Below are positions 15,775 to 23,797 of a DNA stretch of 36,847 nt, piece by piece. Origin of the DNA: DATKKK01 sp035542975 (lineage in GTDB: Archaea; Thermoproteota; Bathyarchaeia; Bathyarchaeales; Bathycorpusculaceae); NCBI GenBank assembly GCA_035542975.1, contig DATKKK010000082.1, forward strand, positions 1-36,847, in the 5' to 3' direction. The notes beneath the pieces were generated by a model. The model was given only the letters and a program-made list of their open reading frames with translations, ran no database searches and had not been told where the DNA came from. Each line of letters opens with the position of its first letter. The first letter of the stretch is position 1. The translations under genes and the position numbers were made by a program.

Positions 15775-16685
15775 GGGAACAGCTCACGCAAGTAAATCGT
15801 GTAATCGCCCAGTTTTCCACCGTAGTTTCCAGCTGAAACCTTGACAACGCCGTCGACGCTGAGGGCTGCGTCTATGCCTACTTTCATGGCTTGTTTTACG
15901 GCTTCCAACGAGATTCCGTTGATCACTATTTCTGGAATGAAGTGCACGTGCTCAGGCACCTTGGAGGTTTCTGCCAATTTTTGTTTAAGAGAAGGGCAGT
16001 ATGGATGGTTTGTTGTCGGTCCTATGAGTGGGAAACGTGTTTCCGTTTTTGAACCTGCTGAACAAACGTCAAAAGGCGTTATGACTCCTTCGATTGTTCT
16101 TATCGCTTCCAAGGCATTGCGTCCAGCTTCATTGACTGCTTTTTTTGTTTCGCACATCATCCAGAAGTTGCCGCCTGCGATTCCTCGTGCAAAACCGATG
16201 TAGCGTTCTATGAAAAAGTCGGGTACCATGATCGGAACTACGATGATTCTTCGTCCATAACGCTGTTCTTCCCATTCAAACCCGTCTCCGCAATGTCCGA
16301 CTCTTTCCATCATGTCCATTCTTCCTTCAGGCTTCACGGACAAAGCGTCAAAAACCGCCGTGAAAGGCTTAACAAGGATATCTTGGCGAACCCTGTAAGA
16401 AAGTTCCTTTTCGAAACGTGCAATCATGTCTTCTAGGGGTTTGCCCTTATCCAAGCCCTTCCAGAACTGCAGGATTGCGCCTTTGCGTTTGTCAGGAGTT
16501 TCTCTCTCACTCAACCATCTTTCGATTCCGTTGTCCAGCCTACCGATGACCCCAGAGGGCGTAGCAGTGGCGTCTTCCGCCGCTCTAGTTAACGTTTCTT
16601 TGTCATCAGCAGTAACTGTGACTCTGCAGTAGATTCCCTCAAAAGCCTCAGCATAAGTATCCTCCACTTCAGACTTGTTCACCAT
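15771..16685 (-). CDS. ftr: Formylmethanofuran:tetrahydromethanopterin formyltransferase homologue
   Basis: A 304-residue Ftr-family protein. Ftr moves the formyl group between methanofuran and tetrahydromethanopterin in the archaeal C1 pathway. Family signatures are EDTYAEAFEG near the N-terminus, TPDKRKGAILQF, KPFTAVFDAL, the AGGNFWMMCET loop, and the strongly conserved C-terminus EIVINGISLEAVKQAMKVGI with VVKVSAGNYGGKLGDY. The length is normal. It starts 1 nt after the HAD gene stops and overlaps the kinase start by 4 nt, inside a purine operon directly downstream of purD. That context suggests either housekeeping C1 metabolism co-expressed with purine synthesis, or a specialised paralogue that formylates GAR (see findings). 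The family is firm; the substrate is open. Some parts, such as FWKGLDKGKPLEDMIARF, look diverged from methanogen enzymes. Confidence 0.88.
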   Translation of the reverse strand: MVNKSEVEDTYAEAFEGIYCRVTVTADDKETLTRAAEDATATPSGVIGRLDNGIERWLSERETPDKRKGAILQFWKGLDKGKPLEDMIARFEKELSYRVRQDILVKPFTAVFDALSVKPEGRMDMMERVGHCGDGFEWEEQRYGRRIIVVPIMVPDFFIERYIGFARGIAGGNFWMMCETKKAVNEAGRNALEAIRTIEGVITPFDVCSAGSKTETRFPLIGPTTNHPYCPSLKQKLAETSKVPEHVHFIPEIVINGISLEAVKQAMKVGIDAALSVDGVVKVSAGNYGGKLGDYTIYLRELFP

Positions 16686-16686
16686 A

Positions 16687-17769
16687 TCATCCTAATCTCC
16701 CGACTGCTTCGCCTCTAACCTTTTTTCTAAACTCACTGCTTTCCTTCGCCAGTTCTTCCTTATTTTTGCTAGTTATTATTTTAACTTTAGGCAACTCGCG
16801 TGGATACAGCTGGAAAAAGCGGTTAAGCAACTGTTTAGAAACAGGAGCCCTTTCTAGTGTTTGGCGGCTCCAGCTTTCCGCTAGCCGCAGAACTTCCTTT
16901 TTATCGAACCTAAGGAACACATCAGCGATTATGGCAGTTGCTAGGCTGTTCTCAGACAAAACGGCGATGTCAGCGTTTTTCACGGCGTACTGATTTCCAT
17001 TAAAAGACACGGTTAAGCCACCATTATTCTTCACGAGTCTAAACGCTTCTTCGTCTGTTATACTGTCGCCCACGTACATTACATCAGCAAGCGCCGTACC
17101 CACTTTGTGAGCAATGTCTTCGATTGCCGTAGCTTTCTGGCTACCTCCAACAGGCGTAACTTCGGAGTAAATCCGACCAGATTCCATGCTAGTTATTTTT
17201 TCCCAGAAGAAACTGTCCAATCGCTGAATGGTGTTTTGAGCTTCTTTCGGCAAGTCTTTTAAGGATTTTGCGTTTTGGGGGATTTCGAACATGGGCATTC
17301 GAGCGATTTCTTGTGCAATTTGCATCAACTCGGTTTTCTCGTTTTCCTTCATGCTGTATTTATCGATGTTGAAACGTGTACAGTAGACGTTTTCAAAAGG
17401 AAAGTCTACGGCTTGGCATAGAGCTTTCATGTAATGCTCATAACTTGTGCTGACGATAAACGCTTTAGCAACGTTTCTAACGTACTGCAACGTATCCTTA
17501 GCGCCAGAGATCAAAATCAAGTTTTGAGCTGAGAATTCACGCATCGATTGATCGGTGACGTCGTGAGCCTTGAGAAAGGGCAGTACGAGTTTAAGCGTGT
17601 CACCTGCCTTGTAGCCTTGTTTTCTCACAATATCAGCCAACACGTCATCATATTGGCTTATGATTGCGAAGAGTTTGTTTCCGTTTGGAACGAAATGCGA
17701 GGTTATTTCGAAAGCGTTGTCGTTCTTTGATATTGGTCCTTCGCAGTCGGAGATGAATGTTTTTTTCAC
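16687..17769 (-). CDS. HAD-superfamily hydrolase, EhaR-like (COG4030-type)
   Basis: A 360-residue archaeal HAD-superfamily protein. Motif I is FISDCEGPIS with nucleophile D8; the usual D at +2 is replaced by E10, which I believe is normal for this archaeal group. A motif II-like STS lies at about 107-109, a lysine of motif III is likely K212, and motif IV is GDSITD at 234-239. A helical insert lies between. It is probably a phosphatase with an unknown phosphorylated substrate. The ATG overlaps the purD stop by 4 nt, and the Ftr homologue begins 1 nt after its stop. The closest described relatives I recall are annotated EhaR, from the methanogen energy-converting hydrogenase A operon; no hydrogenase genes are here. 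The HAD fold is firm; the EhaR label is from memory. Confidence 0.78.
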   Translation of the reverse strand: MKKTFISDCEGPISKNDNAFEITSHFVPNGNKLFAIISQYDDVLADIVRKQGYKAGDTLKLVLPFLKAHDVTDQSMREFSAQNLILISGAKDTLQYVRNVAKAFIVSTSYEHYMKALCQAVDFPFENVYCTRFNIDKYSMKENEKTELMQIAQEIARMPMFEIPQNAKSLKDLPKEAQNTIQRLDSFFWEKITSMESGRIYSEVTPVGGSQKATAIEDIAHKVGTALADVMYVGDSITDEEAFRLVKNNGGLTVSFNGNQYAVKNADIAVLSENSLATAIIADVFLRFDKKEVLRLAESWSRQTLERAPVSKQLLNRFFQLYPRELPKVKIITSKNKEELAKESSEFRKKVRGEAVGRLG

Positions 17770-19181
17770 TCTTTACGCCTCAACGTGTCCATGTGACGCT
17801 TGCTTTTCTCTATATGTTGTTTCGACGCTATGTCTGTTCGATGCCAGAGAGCTCCTCCTTTGATTGCGTTTACGCCTTCCAGACTGATTTGTCTGGCGGT
17901 TTCGATGCTGTCGCCCACTCCTACAACCGCCACCGCACGAGACTTAAGCGCAAAGACTTTGTTACCACGCTGTTCCAATGATGCGGGATACACGCAGATT
18001 CTATCTTTGTATTTCTTGCTAAGACCATACGCTTCGGCTAGGTCGATGGGTGTGGCAACTTCATTTTTGTCAACAAGAGTTGGGAAAGCCTCAGCGTATC
18101 CGCCGTAGCTGGGCGGGGCCTTGTAGGTTACGACACTTGCCATTTTCTCCAGTTCGATATGTGTTAAGTTTCCTTCCAGCATTCTGAAGCAGATGTCAAC
18201 GAAATCGTCTTTTATGAGTGGCAGGATGTTGATTATTTCTGGGTCGCCTGGGCGGCTGTTGTTCTCAAGAATCTTCGACTGCTTGCCCGTGTGCATGAAA
18301 GCCACGTATAACGGTACGCCTCTAAGCCCTGAAGTGTCGCCTGTTTCTGGTTTCCACTTCTCGAAGATACGAGTGACAATCTCAGTCTCTCTTTCTCTAT
18401 CAGCATTAGTCAAGAAAGGCAAGGTTTCTCCGACATCTTTGTAGGAACCCATGCCGCCTGTGTTCGGTCCCTTATCATCGTCAAAGGCTCGTTTGTAGTC
18501 TCTGGTGTCTGGAAGAATTATGAGGTGTTTTCCGTCGCAGAACGCTTGGAAGCTTGATTCTTCACCTTCAACCTTTTCTTCGATGAGAACCGTGCCGTAT
18601 TGATAGTTTGACAGGAAATGCTCGAACAATTGCTCGCGGGTTGTGAAGTGGTCTCCCCAGACGCCGACGCCTTTCCCAGCAGTAGGTTTGTCTGGTTTAA
18701 CAACGGCTTTATTATCAAGCTCGTCAAGCCAACTATAGACAGCCTTCTTCACTTCTCCCGTGTCTTTGTAGTCTTTCGGGTTGAAGATTTTGAAGCGAGG
18801 GTTTACTTCAGGCACGATTTCTTGAAACAGCAGTCTTTGCTGAACCTTGCTTTCTTCTATCGCATACTTCTTCATGGGACAGATTATTGTGATGCTTGTT
18901 TGTTTTTCGACGAGGTCGCGTACGCCTTCGATTATGGGTTTTTCTGGACCCACTATGCCGAAGTCGATGTTTTCTTTGTTTGCTTCGGCAAACTTGCATA
19001 TTTCTTGGATGTTTAAGTCGGGTATGACTACGTGTTTGGCGGCTTTTTCCATGTTGAACGGGTTTCGTTGCTTATCTGCAACGTAGATTTCCACTTGGTA
19101 GTTTCGGCTTCGAGCCAGAGCGTCGATTATGGCTGTCTCTCTTGAACCGTAAGAAACAACTAATACTCCCACTTTCTCCAT
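17766..19181 (-). CDS. purD: Phosphoribosylamine-glycine ligase (GAR synthetase)
   Basis: A 471-residue PurD, the ATP-grasp enzyme that joins phosphoribosylamine and glycine to GAR, step 2 of purine synthesis. Signatures are IVGPEKPIIEGVRDLVE near residue 75, VVKPDKPTAGKGVGVW in the ATP-grasp region, the LPDTRDYKRAFDDDKGPNTG block, and the metal/ATP site NNSRPGDPEIINILPLI. The C-terminal domain (VYPASLEQRGNKVFALKSRA) is present, though less typical. The protein is longer than bacterial PurD of about 430 residues, as in other archaea. It follows purF after 15 nt and overlaps the HAD gene by 4 nt, so all five genes appear to be one transcript. No defects are seen. Confidence 0.93.
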   Translation of the reverse strand: MEKVGVLVVSYGSRETAIIDALARSRNYQVEIYVADKQRNPFNMEKAAKHVVIPDLNIQEICKFAEANKENIDFGIVGPEKPIIEGVRDLVEKQTSITIICPMKKYAIEESKVQQRLLFQEIVPEVNPRFKIFNPKDYKDTGEVKKAVYSWLDELDNKAVVKPDKPTAGKGVGVWGDHFTTREQLFEHFLSNYQYGTVLIEEKVEGEESSFQAFCDGKHLIILPDTRDYKRAFDDDKGPNTGGMGSYKDVGETLPFLTNADRERETEIVTRIFEKWKPETGDTSGLRGVPLYVAFMHTGKQSKILENNSRPGDPEIINILPLIKDDFVDICFRMLEGNLTHIELEKMASVVTYKAPPSYGGYAEAFPTLVDKNEVATPIDLAEAYGLSKKYKDRICVYPASLEQRGNKVFALKSRAVAVVGVGDSIETARQISLEGVNAIKGGALWHRTDIASKQHIEKSKRHMDTLRRKE

Positions 19182-19196
19182 GAACGACCCGCCAGA

Positions 19197-20738
19197 TTAC
19201 AGGATTGATTCAGAAACCTGATTTATCTTGCTACTATCTTCTTCTAACGTCTTTTTATACTCGTAAAGCCTCTCAGTTTCCTGAAAGCCTTCCAAGAACT
19301 TTTTCTTCATCTTATCCGCCATGTTCTGCGCCAACGGTGTCGGATACTCGCCAGTTATGCACGCCATACACAGTTGGTCACGGGCAAGTCCAGTCGCTCT
19401 TACCAAGCTCTCTATTGATTGATAGCAAACAGCGTCTGCGCCTATGATTTTTGCGATTTCCTCAGCACTATGTGTTGAGCCGATGAGCTGACCGTATGTT
19501 GCCATGTCAATCCCGTACATGCATGGGCCGATTATGCGTGGAAACGTTACGAACATGTAAACTTTTTCCGCGCCCATCCTGCGTAGTTTTTCCACGATAA
19601 TTCTGGTAGTGTCGCCCCTGACTATGCTGTCTTCAGTCACGATTACCCGTTTTCCCTTAATCTTAGGAGCAAGAATGTTGATTTTTCTATCTATAGTGGA
19701 TTGGCGGTCTCTACTAAGAAGTAAGAAGGCTCGTTCGGTTACGTAACGATGCCTACGTGAGGCTCTTTCCCACCGCAGGCCTGAGGCTTCATGAACGCCC
19801 ATGGCTGAATCGTCGCCTGTTTCAGGCACAGAAAGAATTATGTCTGCATCCTTGACTATGTCTGGGTTTTCTCTGACGATGTTTCTTCCAAACTCTTCTC
19901 TAATCTCATAAACATATTTATCATCAAAACGTGAGTCAGGTCTTGCGAAGTACGCGAATTCGAAAGCACAAAAAGCCTTACGTTCATTTTTTACAAGTCT
20001 CTGTCTCCTGAACCCTTCTTTAGTAACTGTTACAAGCTCGCCGGGTTCCAGTTCAAAGTCTCTTTCAAAACTGTTTACGTCCAAGCTGGCGGTCTCTGAT
20101 GAAAAAACGTATGTTGAACAGTCTTTACTATGACCAGCACACAGCGGGCGTATTCCATGCGGGTCTTTAAAGGCGAAGAGCTTGCCGTCTTGGGTTATGG
20201 CGGCTACGGAGAAGGCACCGTCGATTTCAAGCATACACTTCTTGACTGCAGAAGCTAAATCCTTAGTTTTTGTCAATTCAAGCAGGAGCTTGTAGCAGAC
20301 CAGTTCAGCGTCGCATTCGTAGGAGAAAATCGAGAATTCTTGGCTTATCTCGTTCAAAAGCTGAAACGTGTTCACAACATTACCGTTGAAGGAGACTGCA
20401 AGCTTTATTCCGCCTTTTGAAGCGGTCACGGGTTGAGTGCCCTTTATCAAGGATTTTTCATCTGTTTTTCCAGAAGTAGTGTACCTGACGTTTCCGATGC
20501 CAAGGCTTCCCGGCAATCGTCCAAACCATTCTTGGATTGCGCTTGTCTTGATCTTTGGCACGAGATCCAAGCTTCTGTGAACGTGGAATTTTCCATTGTT
20601 AAAGGTTAGAAAACCATGTGATTGGTGACCCCTGTGGTTTTGAGCTCTCAGCCCCCAGTATATGTAGGGAAACACAGGTTGGTTGCTGTAGTTTATGGCT
20701 GCGAAGACTCCACAAGCGATTTTCAACTGGTCTTCCAT
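19197..20738 (-). CDS. purF: Amidophosphoribosyltransferase, Fe-S type
   Basis: A 513-residue PurF, which transfers glutamine-derived ammonia to PRPP, the committing step of purine synthesis. The N-terminal glutaminase nucleophile is C9 after a short propeptide (CGVFAAIN), so processing is expected. GIGNVRYTTSG and GIRPLCAG follow. The PRPP loop is VIVTEDSIVRGDTTR (364-378), with D where the family usually has T after RG. Cysteines in AFCAFEFAYFARPDS, GPCMYGIDM and CMACITGEYPT match the four ligands of the [4Fe-4S] cluster in B. subtilis-type enzymes. It is the first gene of the five-gene minus operon. A TATA box about 25 nt upstream and no Shine-Dalgarno site suggest a leaderless start at the ATG. 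Confidence 0.94.
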   Translation of the reverse strand: MEDQLKIACGVFAAINYSNQPVFPYIYWGLRAQNHRGHQSHGFLTFNNGKFHVHRSLDLVPKIKTSAIQEWFGRLPGSLGIGNVRYTTSGKTDEKSLIKGTQPVTASKGGIKLAVSFNGNVVNTFQLLNEISQEFSIFSYECDAELVCYKLLLELTKTKDLASAVKKCMLEIDGAFSVAAITQDGKLFAFKDPHGIRPLCAGHSKDCSTYVFSSETASLDVNSFERDFELEPGELVTVTKEGFRRQRLVKNERKAFCAFEFAYFARPDSRFDDKYVYEIREEFGRNIVRENPDIVKDADIILSVPETGDDSAMGVHEASGLRWERASRRHRYVTERAFLLLSRDRQSTIDRKINILAPKIKGKRVIVTEDSIVRGDTTRIIVEKLRRMGAEKVYMFVTFPRIIGPCMYGIDMATYGQLIGSTHSAEEIAKIIGADAVCYQSIESLVRATGLARDQLCMACITGEYPTPLAQNMADKMKKKFLEGFQETERLYEYKKTLEEDSSKINQVSESIL

Positions 20739-20743
20739 GTCTG

Positions 20744-20768
20744 GGCAATAATGAAGCGGATATTTATC
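20744..20768 (-). promoter_or_regulatory. purF operon promoter, leaderless, with TTATTGCC motif
   Basis: On the minus strand GATAAATATCC (20768-20758) is centred about 25 nt before the purF ATG at 20738, so transcription should start at the start codon. TTATTGCC (20751-20744) lies between the TATA box and the start and resembles the TTATTGCT arm at purM. It may be a shared purine-regulon site; a chance match is possible in AT-rich DNA. Confidence 0.5.
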
Positions 20769-20807
20769 AGTTTTGAGGACAAATTCAAATAAAAAACATC
20801 ATTTTGT

Positions 20808-21239
20808 CTATCTTACTGTGCTTGAGGTTATGGTTAGCTCGGCGGCTGGAACCACGTGAATCCACCAGTCTAACGGAACGAAAGAATTGCCATAATACAC
20901 GATAAGTCTTGCCACTGAATCTATTGGTGCGTCTTCAGGAACCGTGCCGTTCCACGTTAAGGTTTTCTTATCACTTGGTTTAAGCTTCAACGTTTGCGCT
21001 GTTCCGACCCAAGACCATTTTTCTCCCTCAAAAGCAACGTTCACAGACCACGTGCCATTGGTTGCCCCCGTGTTCTTAAAAGAAATCTCCACAACGAAAG
21101 CGCCTCCAGGTATCTTGTCCACTACACCGCTAGAAGAAGGCGGGTAACATGCCAATTGACTTCCAACGCCTACGTTTGAAAAACCAGCCATAGCGACCAG
21201 AACGGCTACTATAAGCCATAATGGCATAAACCTGTTCAT
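20808..21239 (-). CDS. Exported beta-sandwich protein of unknown function
   Basis: A 143-residue secreted protein I do not recognise by name. The N-terminus is a signal peptide (MNRFMPLWLIVAVLVAMAGF). The rest is beta-rich and resembles a CARDB/Ig-like adhesion or interaction module: GGAFVVEISFKNTGATNGTW, then LKPSDKKTLTWNGTVPEDAP, and RLIVYYGNSFVPLDWWIHVV. Single cysteine, no metal motif, no C-terminal anchor visible. I use the ATG at 21239, because GGAGAAGGG lies just upstream; an in-frame TTG at 21254 would put that site inside the gene. It is 69 nt from purF on the same strand and 136 nt from aspS, which probably makes it a single-gene unit. Confidence 0.65.
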   Translation of the reverse strand: MNRFMPLWLIVAVLVAMAGFSNVGVGSQLACYPPSSSGVVDKIPGGAFVVEISFKNTGATNGTWSVNVAFEGEKWSWVGTAQTLKLKPSDKKTLTWNGTVPEDAPIDSVARLIVYYGNSFVPLDWWIHVVPAAELTITSSTVR

Positions 21240-21390
21240 TATTCCCTTCTCCAACTAAACTACTAGAAAATCGTCGGTTTTATCCATTTTGTAATACACT
21301 TCTATAAAACAGAAATAGAAGCCTACTACACCATGCCCCAGCAAAAAAAACCTATAGGAGCTAGGTCCGTATTGACCGTTTTTCAGACAA

Positions 21391-22710
21391 TTAGGGTACG
21401 AGCCTAAACTTGTCTCTCGGATAGAGCGTTACTTCTCTTATGTTCTTTTTCCCAGTCAACATCATGGTCAATCTTTCAAGACCAATAGCCCAACCTGCAT
21501 GCGGCGGCATCCCGTAATCAAAAGCCTCCAAATGATACTTAAAAGACTCAGGCTTCAAGCCTTTCTCCTCCAACCGCTTCACCAGAAGCTCTTTAGAGGC
21601 AATCCTTGTCCCACCAGAAACAAGCTCAATCCAACGCCACATCAGATCAAACCCCTCACACAGGTCAGGATTATCATCACGCGGCTTGATGTAGAAAGCT
21701 TTAGAATGCGTAGGCCAATCAGTTATGTAATAAAAGTAGGGATGAAGCTTAGCCAAAGTTCTGAACGCTGGCGTCGGTATGTCCTCACCCCACGGAACAT
21801 CAACGCCTGCACTCTTTAAATCCTTCAGCATCTCATCATATGTAAATCGTTTAAAGGGCAGCTCTGGTACCTTCAAATTATACTTTAGCACTGCTAATTC
21901 TTTCTCGCATTTTTTGCTAATATTTCTGCAAACGTGTTGTATGAGCTGTTCAAGCAACTGCATAACGTCCTCAGCGTCCGCAAATGCCTCTTCGATGTCG
22001 ATTGAAGTGAATTCGCTTATGTGTCGCCGTGTGTGTGATTCTTCAGCCCTGAAGAAAGGTCCTATTTCAAAGACTTTCTCAAGACTCATCACGAGCTGTT
22101 CCTTGTACAACTGTGGACTTTGAGCGAGGAAAGCTTTTTTCCCGAAATAGTTTACAGCGAAAAGCTCGGCGCCGCCTTCTGTTGCAGAAGCAATCATGCG
22201 TGGCGTGTGCACTTCCAAGAAACCCTTCTCGAAAAGAAAACTCCGAATTGTTTCCGCGGCTGCGTGTTGAATCTTGAAAATGGCCGTGTTCTCTTCCGAC
22301 GCTAAATCTAGTGCTCGTGAATCCAATCGGACTTCAAGGTTTGCAGGCGTTTTACCAGTAATATCAATAGGCAACTGAGTAGTAGCCACACTGAAAATCT
22401 TGATTTGCTTCGGAATCACTTCGACGCCCCTAGGCGTCATGTTTGTCTTCTTCACAATGCCTTTCACGCCGATGCTGTACCTTTTCTGCAAGGCATCAGC
22501 CTTCGACAGAACTTCGCTGTCCACTTTCTTTCGCAAAACAGTAACCTGAATAGTGCCTTCCCTGTCCTGCAATATAATAAACCGCAATGCGCCTAAGTCA
22601 CGAATCTCTTGAACCCAACCAAAAAGGGTAACTTCGTCACCATCCATGTCAGGTTTAACGTCAACAGAAAAATGCGTTCTACGCCAATCACCAACTGAAT
22701 CCAGACTCAT
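21391..22710 (-). CDS. aspS: Aspartyl-tRNA synthetase, archaeal type
   Basis: A 439-residue class IIb synthetase of archaeal length, charging tRNA-Asp. An N-terminal OB-fold anticodon domain (about 10-105) has VTLFGWVQEIRDLGALRFII. Motif 2 reads FFRAEESHTRRHISEFTSID, and motif 3 GWAIGLERLTMMLTGKKNIR. The C-terminal YPRD signature is intact, and there is no bacterial GAD insertion. Whether it is discriminating or also charges tRNA-Asn cannot be told from this window; no GatCAB genes are here. GGTGGGAG precedes the start ATG closely. It lies 18 nt after the NusA-like gene, so the two are probably co-transcribed. Confidence 0.93.
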   Translation of the reverse strand: MSLDSVGDWRRTHFSVDVKPDMDGDEVTLFGWVQEIRDLGALRFIILQDREGTIQVTVLRKKVDSEVLSKADALQKRYSIGVKGIVKKTNMTPRGVEVIPKQIKIFSVATTQLPIDITGKTPANLEVRLDSRALDLASEENTAIFKIQHAAAETIRSFLFEKGFLEVHTPRMIASATEGGAELFAVNYFGKKAFLAQSPQLYKEQLVMSLEKVFEIGPFFRAEESHTRRHISEFTSIDIEEAFADAEDVMQLLEQLIQHVCRNISKKCEKELAVLKYNLKVPELPFKRFTYDEMLKDLKSAGVDVPWGEDIPTPAFRTLAKLHPYFYYITDWPTHSKAFYIKPRDDNPDLCEGFDLMWRWIELVSGGTRIASKELLVKRLEEKGLKPESFKYHLEAFDYGMPPHAGWAIGLERLTMMLTGKKNIREVTLYPRDKFRLVP

Positions 22711-22728
22711 ACTCCCACCGTTTTTTAC

Positions 22729-23238
22729 TTAATCCGCAAACTCCACGCGCAAGGTCATTTTGCGAACTTTACTGGCTATCTCCTTTAAAGCCTTTACATC
22801 AAACGGAGGCCCCATTCCTCGTCGCTTTCTCAGAATAACTCGGGTCTCTGTCGTCCCGTCAGGCAACCAAATGGTGTTAATCGTTAATATGCTCAAAGGA
22901 GCAAACAAATCCTCCAAAAACTTCCGATCATCAACTCCGTACTCCAACACTCTAACGGTCTTACCAGTTTCCTCACTCACAGTCTTGATAATCTTGCCGC
23001 CATAGCCCAGAAGACGAGGAACATCGCCGGCTCCGACAACCAACGCCAAGGTTTTATCAACATCAAAAGCCCTGTGAAAGCAAACGTTCTGAAGAGAGGG
23101 GTATTTTTCTTCTAAAGACAACAATAAACGAGCGATTTTCAAGTCTAACTCGCTTATTTCGCCAGACTTTACTCTAGCTGAACACTTTTGGCACAGTATG
23201 CCGCTTTTTAGGCAAAAACTACACAGTACCGTCTTCAC
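22729..23238 (-). CDS. NusA-like KH-domain protein with N-terminal zinc finger
   Basis: A 169-residue archaeal protein. The N-terminal zinc-finger-like motif has two CxxC pairs (C6, C9, C16, C19). A KH-type RNA-binding domain contains the GxxG loop GYGG (about 79-82) in VPRLLGYGGKIIKTVSEETG, followed by VRVLEYG. The C-terminal part is basic and beta-rich. This is the archaeal family often called NusA-like transcription elongation protein; binding to nucleic acid is likely, but the role in elongation or termination is not established. The gene precedes aspS by 18 nt and follows alba after 71 nt, in a cluster of information-processing genes. Confidence 0.75.
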   Translation of the reverse strand: MKTVLCSFCLKSGILCQKCSARVKSGEISELDLKIARLLLSLEEKYPSLQNVCFHRAFDVDKTLALVVGAGDVPRLLGYGGKIIKTVSEETGKTVRVLEYGVDDRKFLEDLFAPLSILTINTIWLPDGTTETRVILRKRRGMGPPFDVKALKEIASKVRKMTLRVEFAD

Positions 23239-23309
23239 TTGACGTTTCGCCCCCTTTTTTACAAATAAAGGAGGGACAGCGGAGCTACGAACGTTTATGC
23301 GGAAACTGT

Positions 23310-23588
23310 CTAGCGTTCCATCGTTATTTCAATCGTGCTTACGTTTGTTGGCTGGCCACCCTCTTCTCTGGGTGTCATCTGCTGTGTTCCGATGCCTACT
23401 CTTTTAATCTTTACGTCTGGCAGAAATCTGCGTCTGACAACTTCAACAACGTCAACCGCTTGACTTATGGATTTTCCTCGTGCTTTGACGCTTACTTCCT
23501 TTGCTCCGCCGTGAAAGAGGGTTATGCATGCAAGCACATAGTTCATTACTGGCTTCTTTCCGATCAACACTGCATTGTTTTCTGACAT
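23310..23588 (-). CDS. albA: Alba, DNA/RNA-binding chromatin protein
   Basis: A 92-residue Alba protein that dimerises and coats DNA and RNA. The signature IGKKPVMNYVLACITLFHGG is conserved, including the lysine pair that contacts DNA and is acetylated in Sulfolobus. KARGKSISQAVDVVEVVRRRFL and the C-terminal VSTIEITMER complete the fold. The length is standard. It stands alone, with GGCGGTAA just before its ATG, and is divergent from the Lrp-like regulator, with about 210 nt between. Alba as chromatin protein is consistent with a Thermoproteota-like host, but Alba also occurs in Euryarchaeota. Confidence 0.95.
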   Translation of the reverse strand: MSENNAVLIGKKPVMNYVLACITLFHGGAKEVSVKARGKSISQAVDVVEVVRRRFLPDVKIKRVGIGTQQMTPREEGGQPTNVSTIEITMER

Positions 23589-23704
23589 TTCGTTACCGCC
23601 TTACTCCCATCTTTGCATTTTCAATAGGCTTCATAGACTTTTTTGCCGAGAAATAAATACATTGCGGTTTAAACTTCCAATCGACAAAAATTTGAGCCCA
23701 TATT

Positions 23705-23758
23705 AATCAGCGCATATGTTAGTATGTTTACTAAACTTTTAAATAATCAGCACTTATG
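23705..23758 (+). promoter_or_regulatory. Promoter and candidate operator array of the Lrp-like regulator-sucCD operon
   Basis: Two 14-nt direct repeats with 12 of 14 identical bases, AATCAGCGCATATG (23705-23718) and AATCAGCACTTATG (23745-23758), lie 40 bp apart, close to four helical turns. Between them is a perfect palindrome, TTAGTA-TGTT-TACTAA (23719-23734), and a TATA box CTTTTAAATA (about 23737-23746). The palindrome occupies the TFB-recognition position. This layout fits cooperative binding of an Lrp/AsnC-type protein, most simply the regulator encoded just downstream. Confidence 0.55.
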
Positions 23759-23797
23759 CAAAGGTAAATCTTAACAAAACACCACAAAGATGAGACC

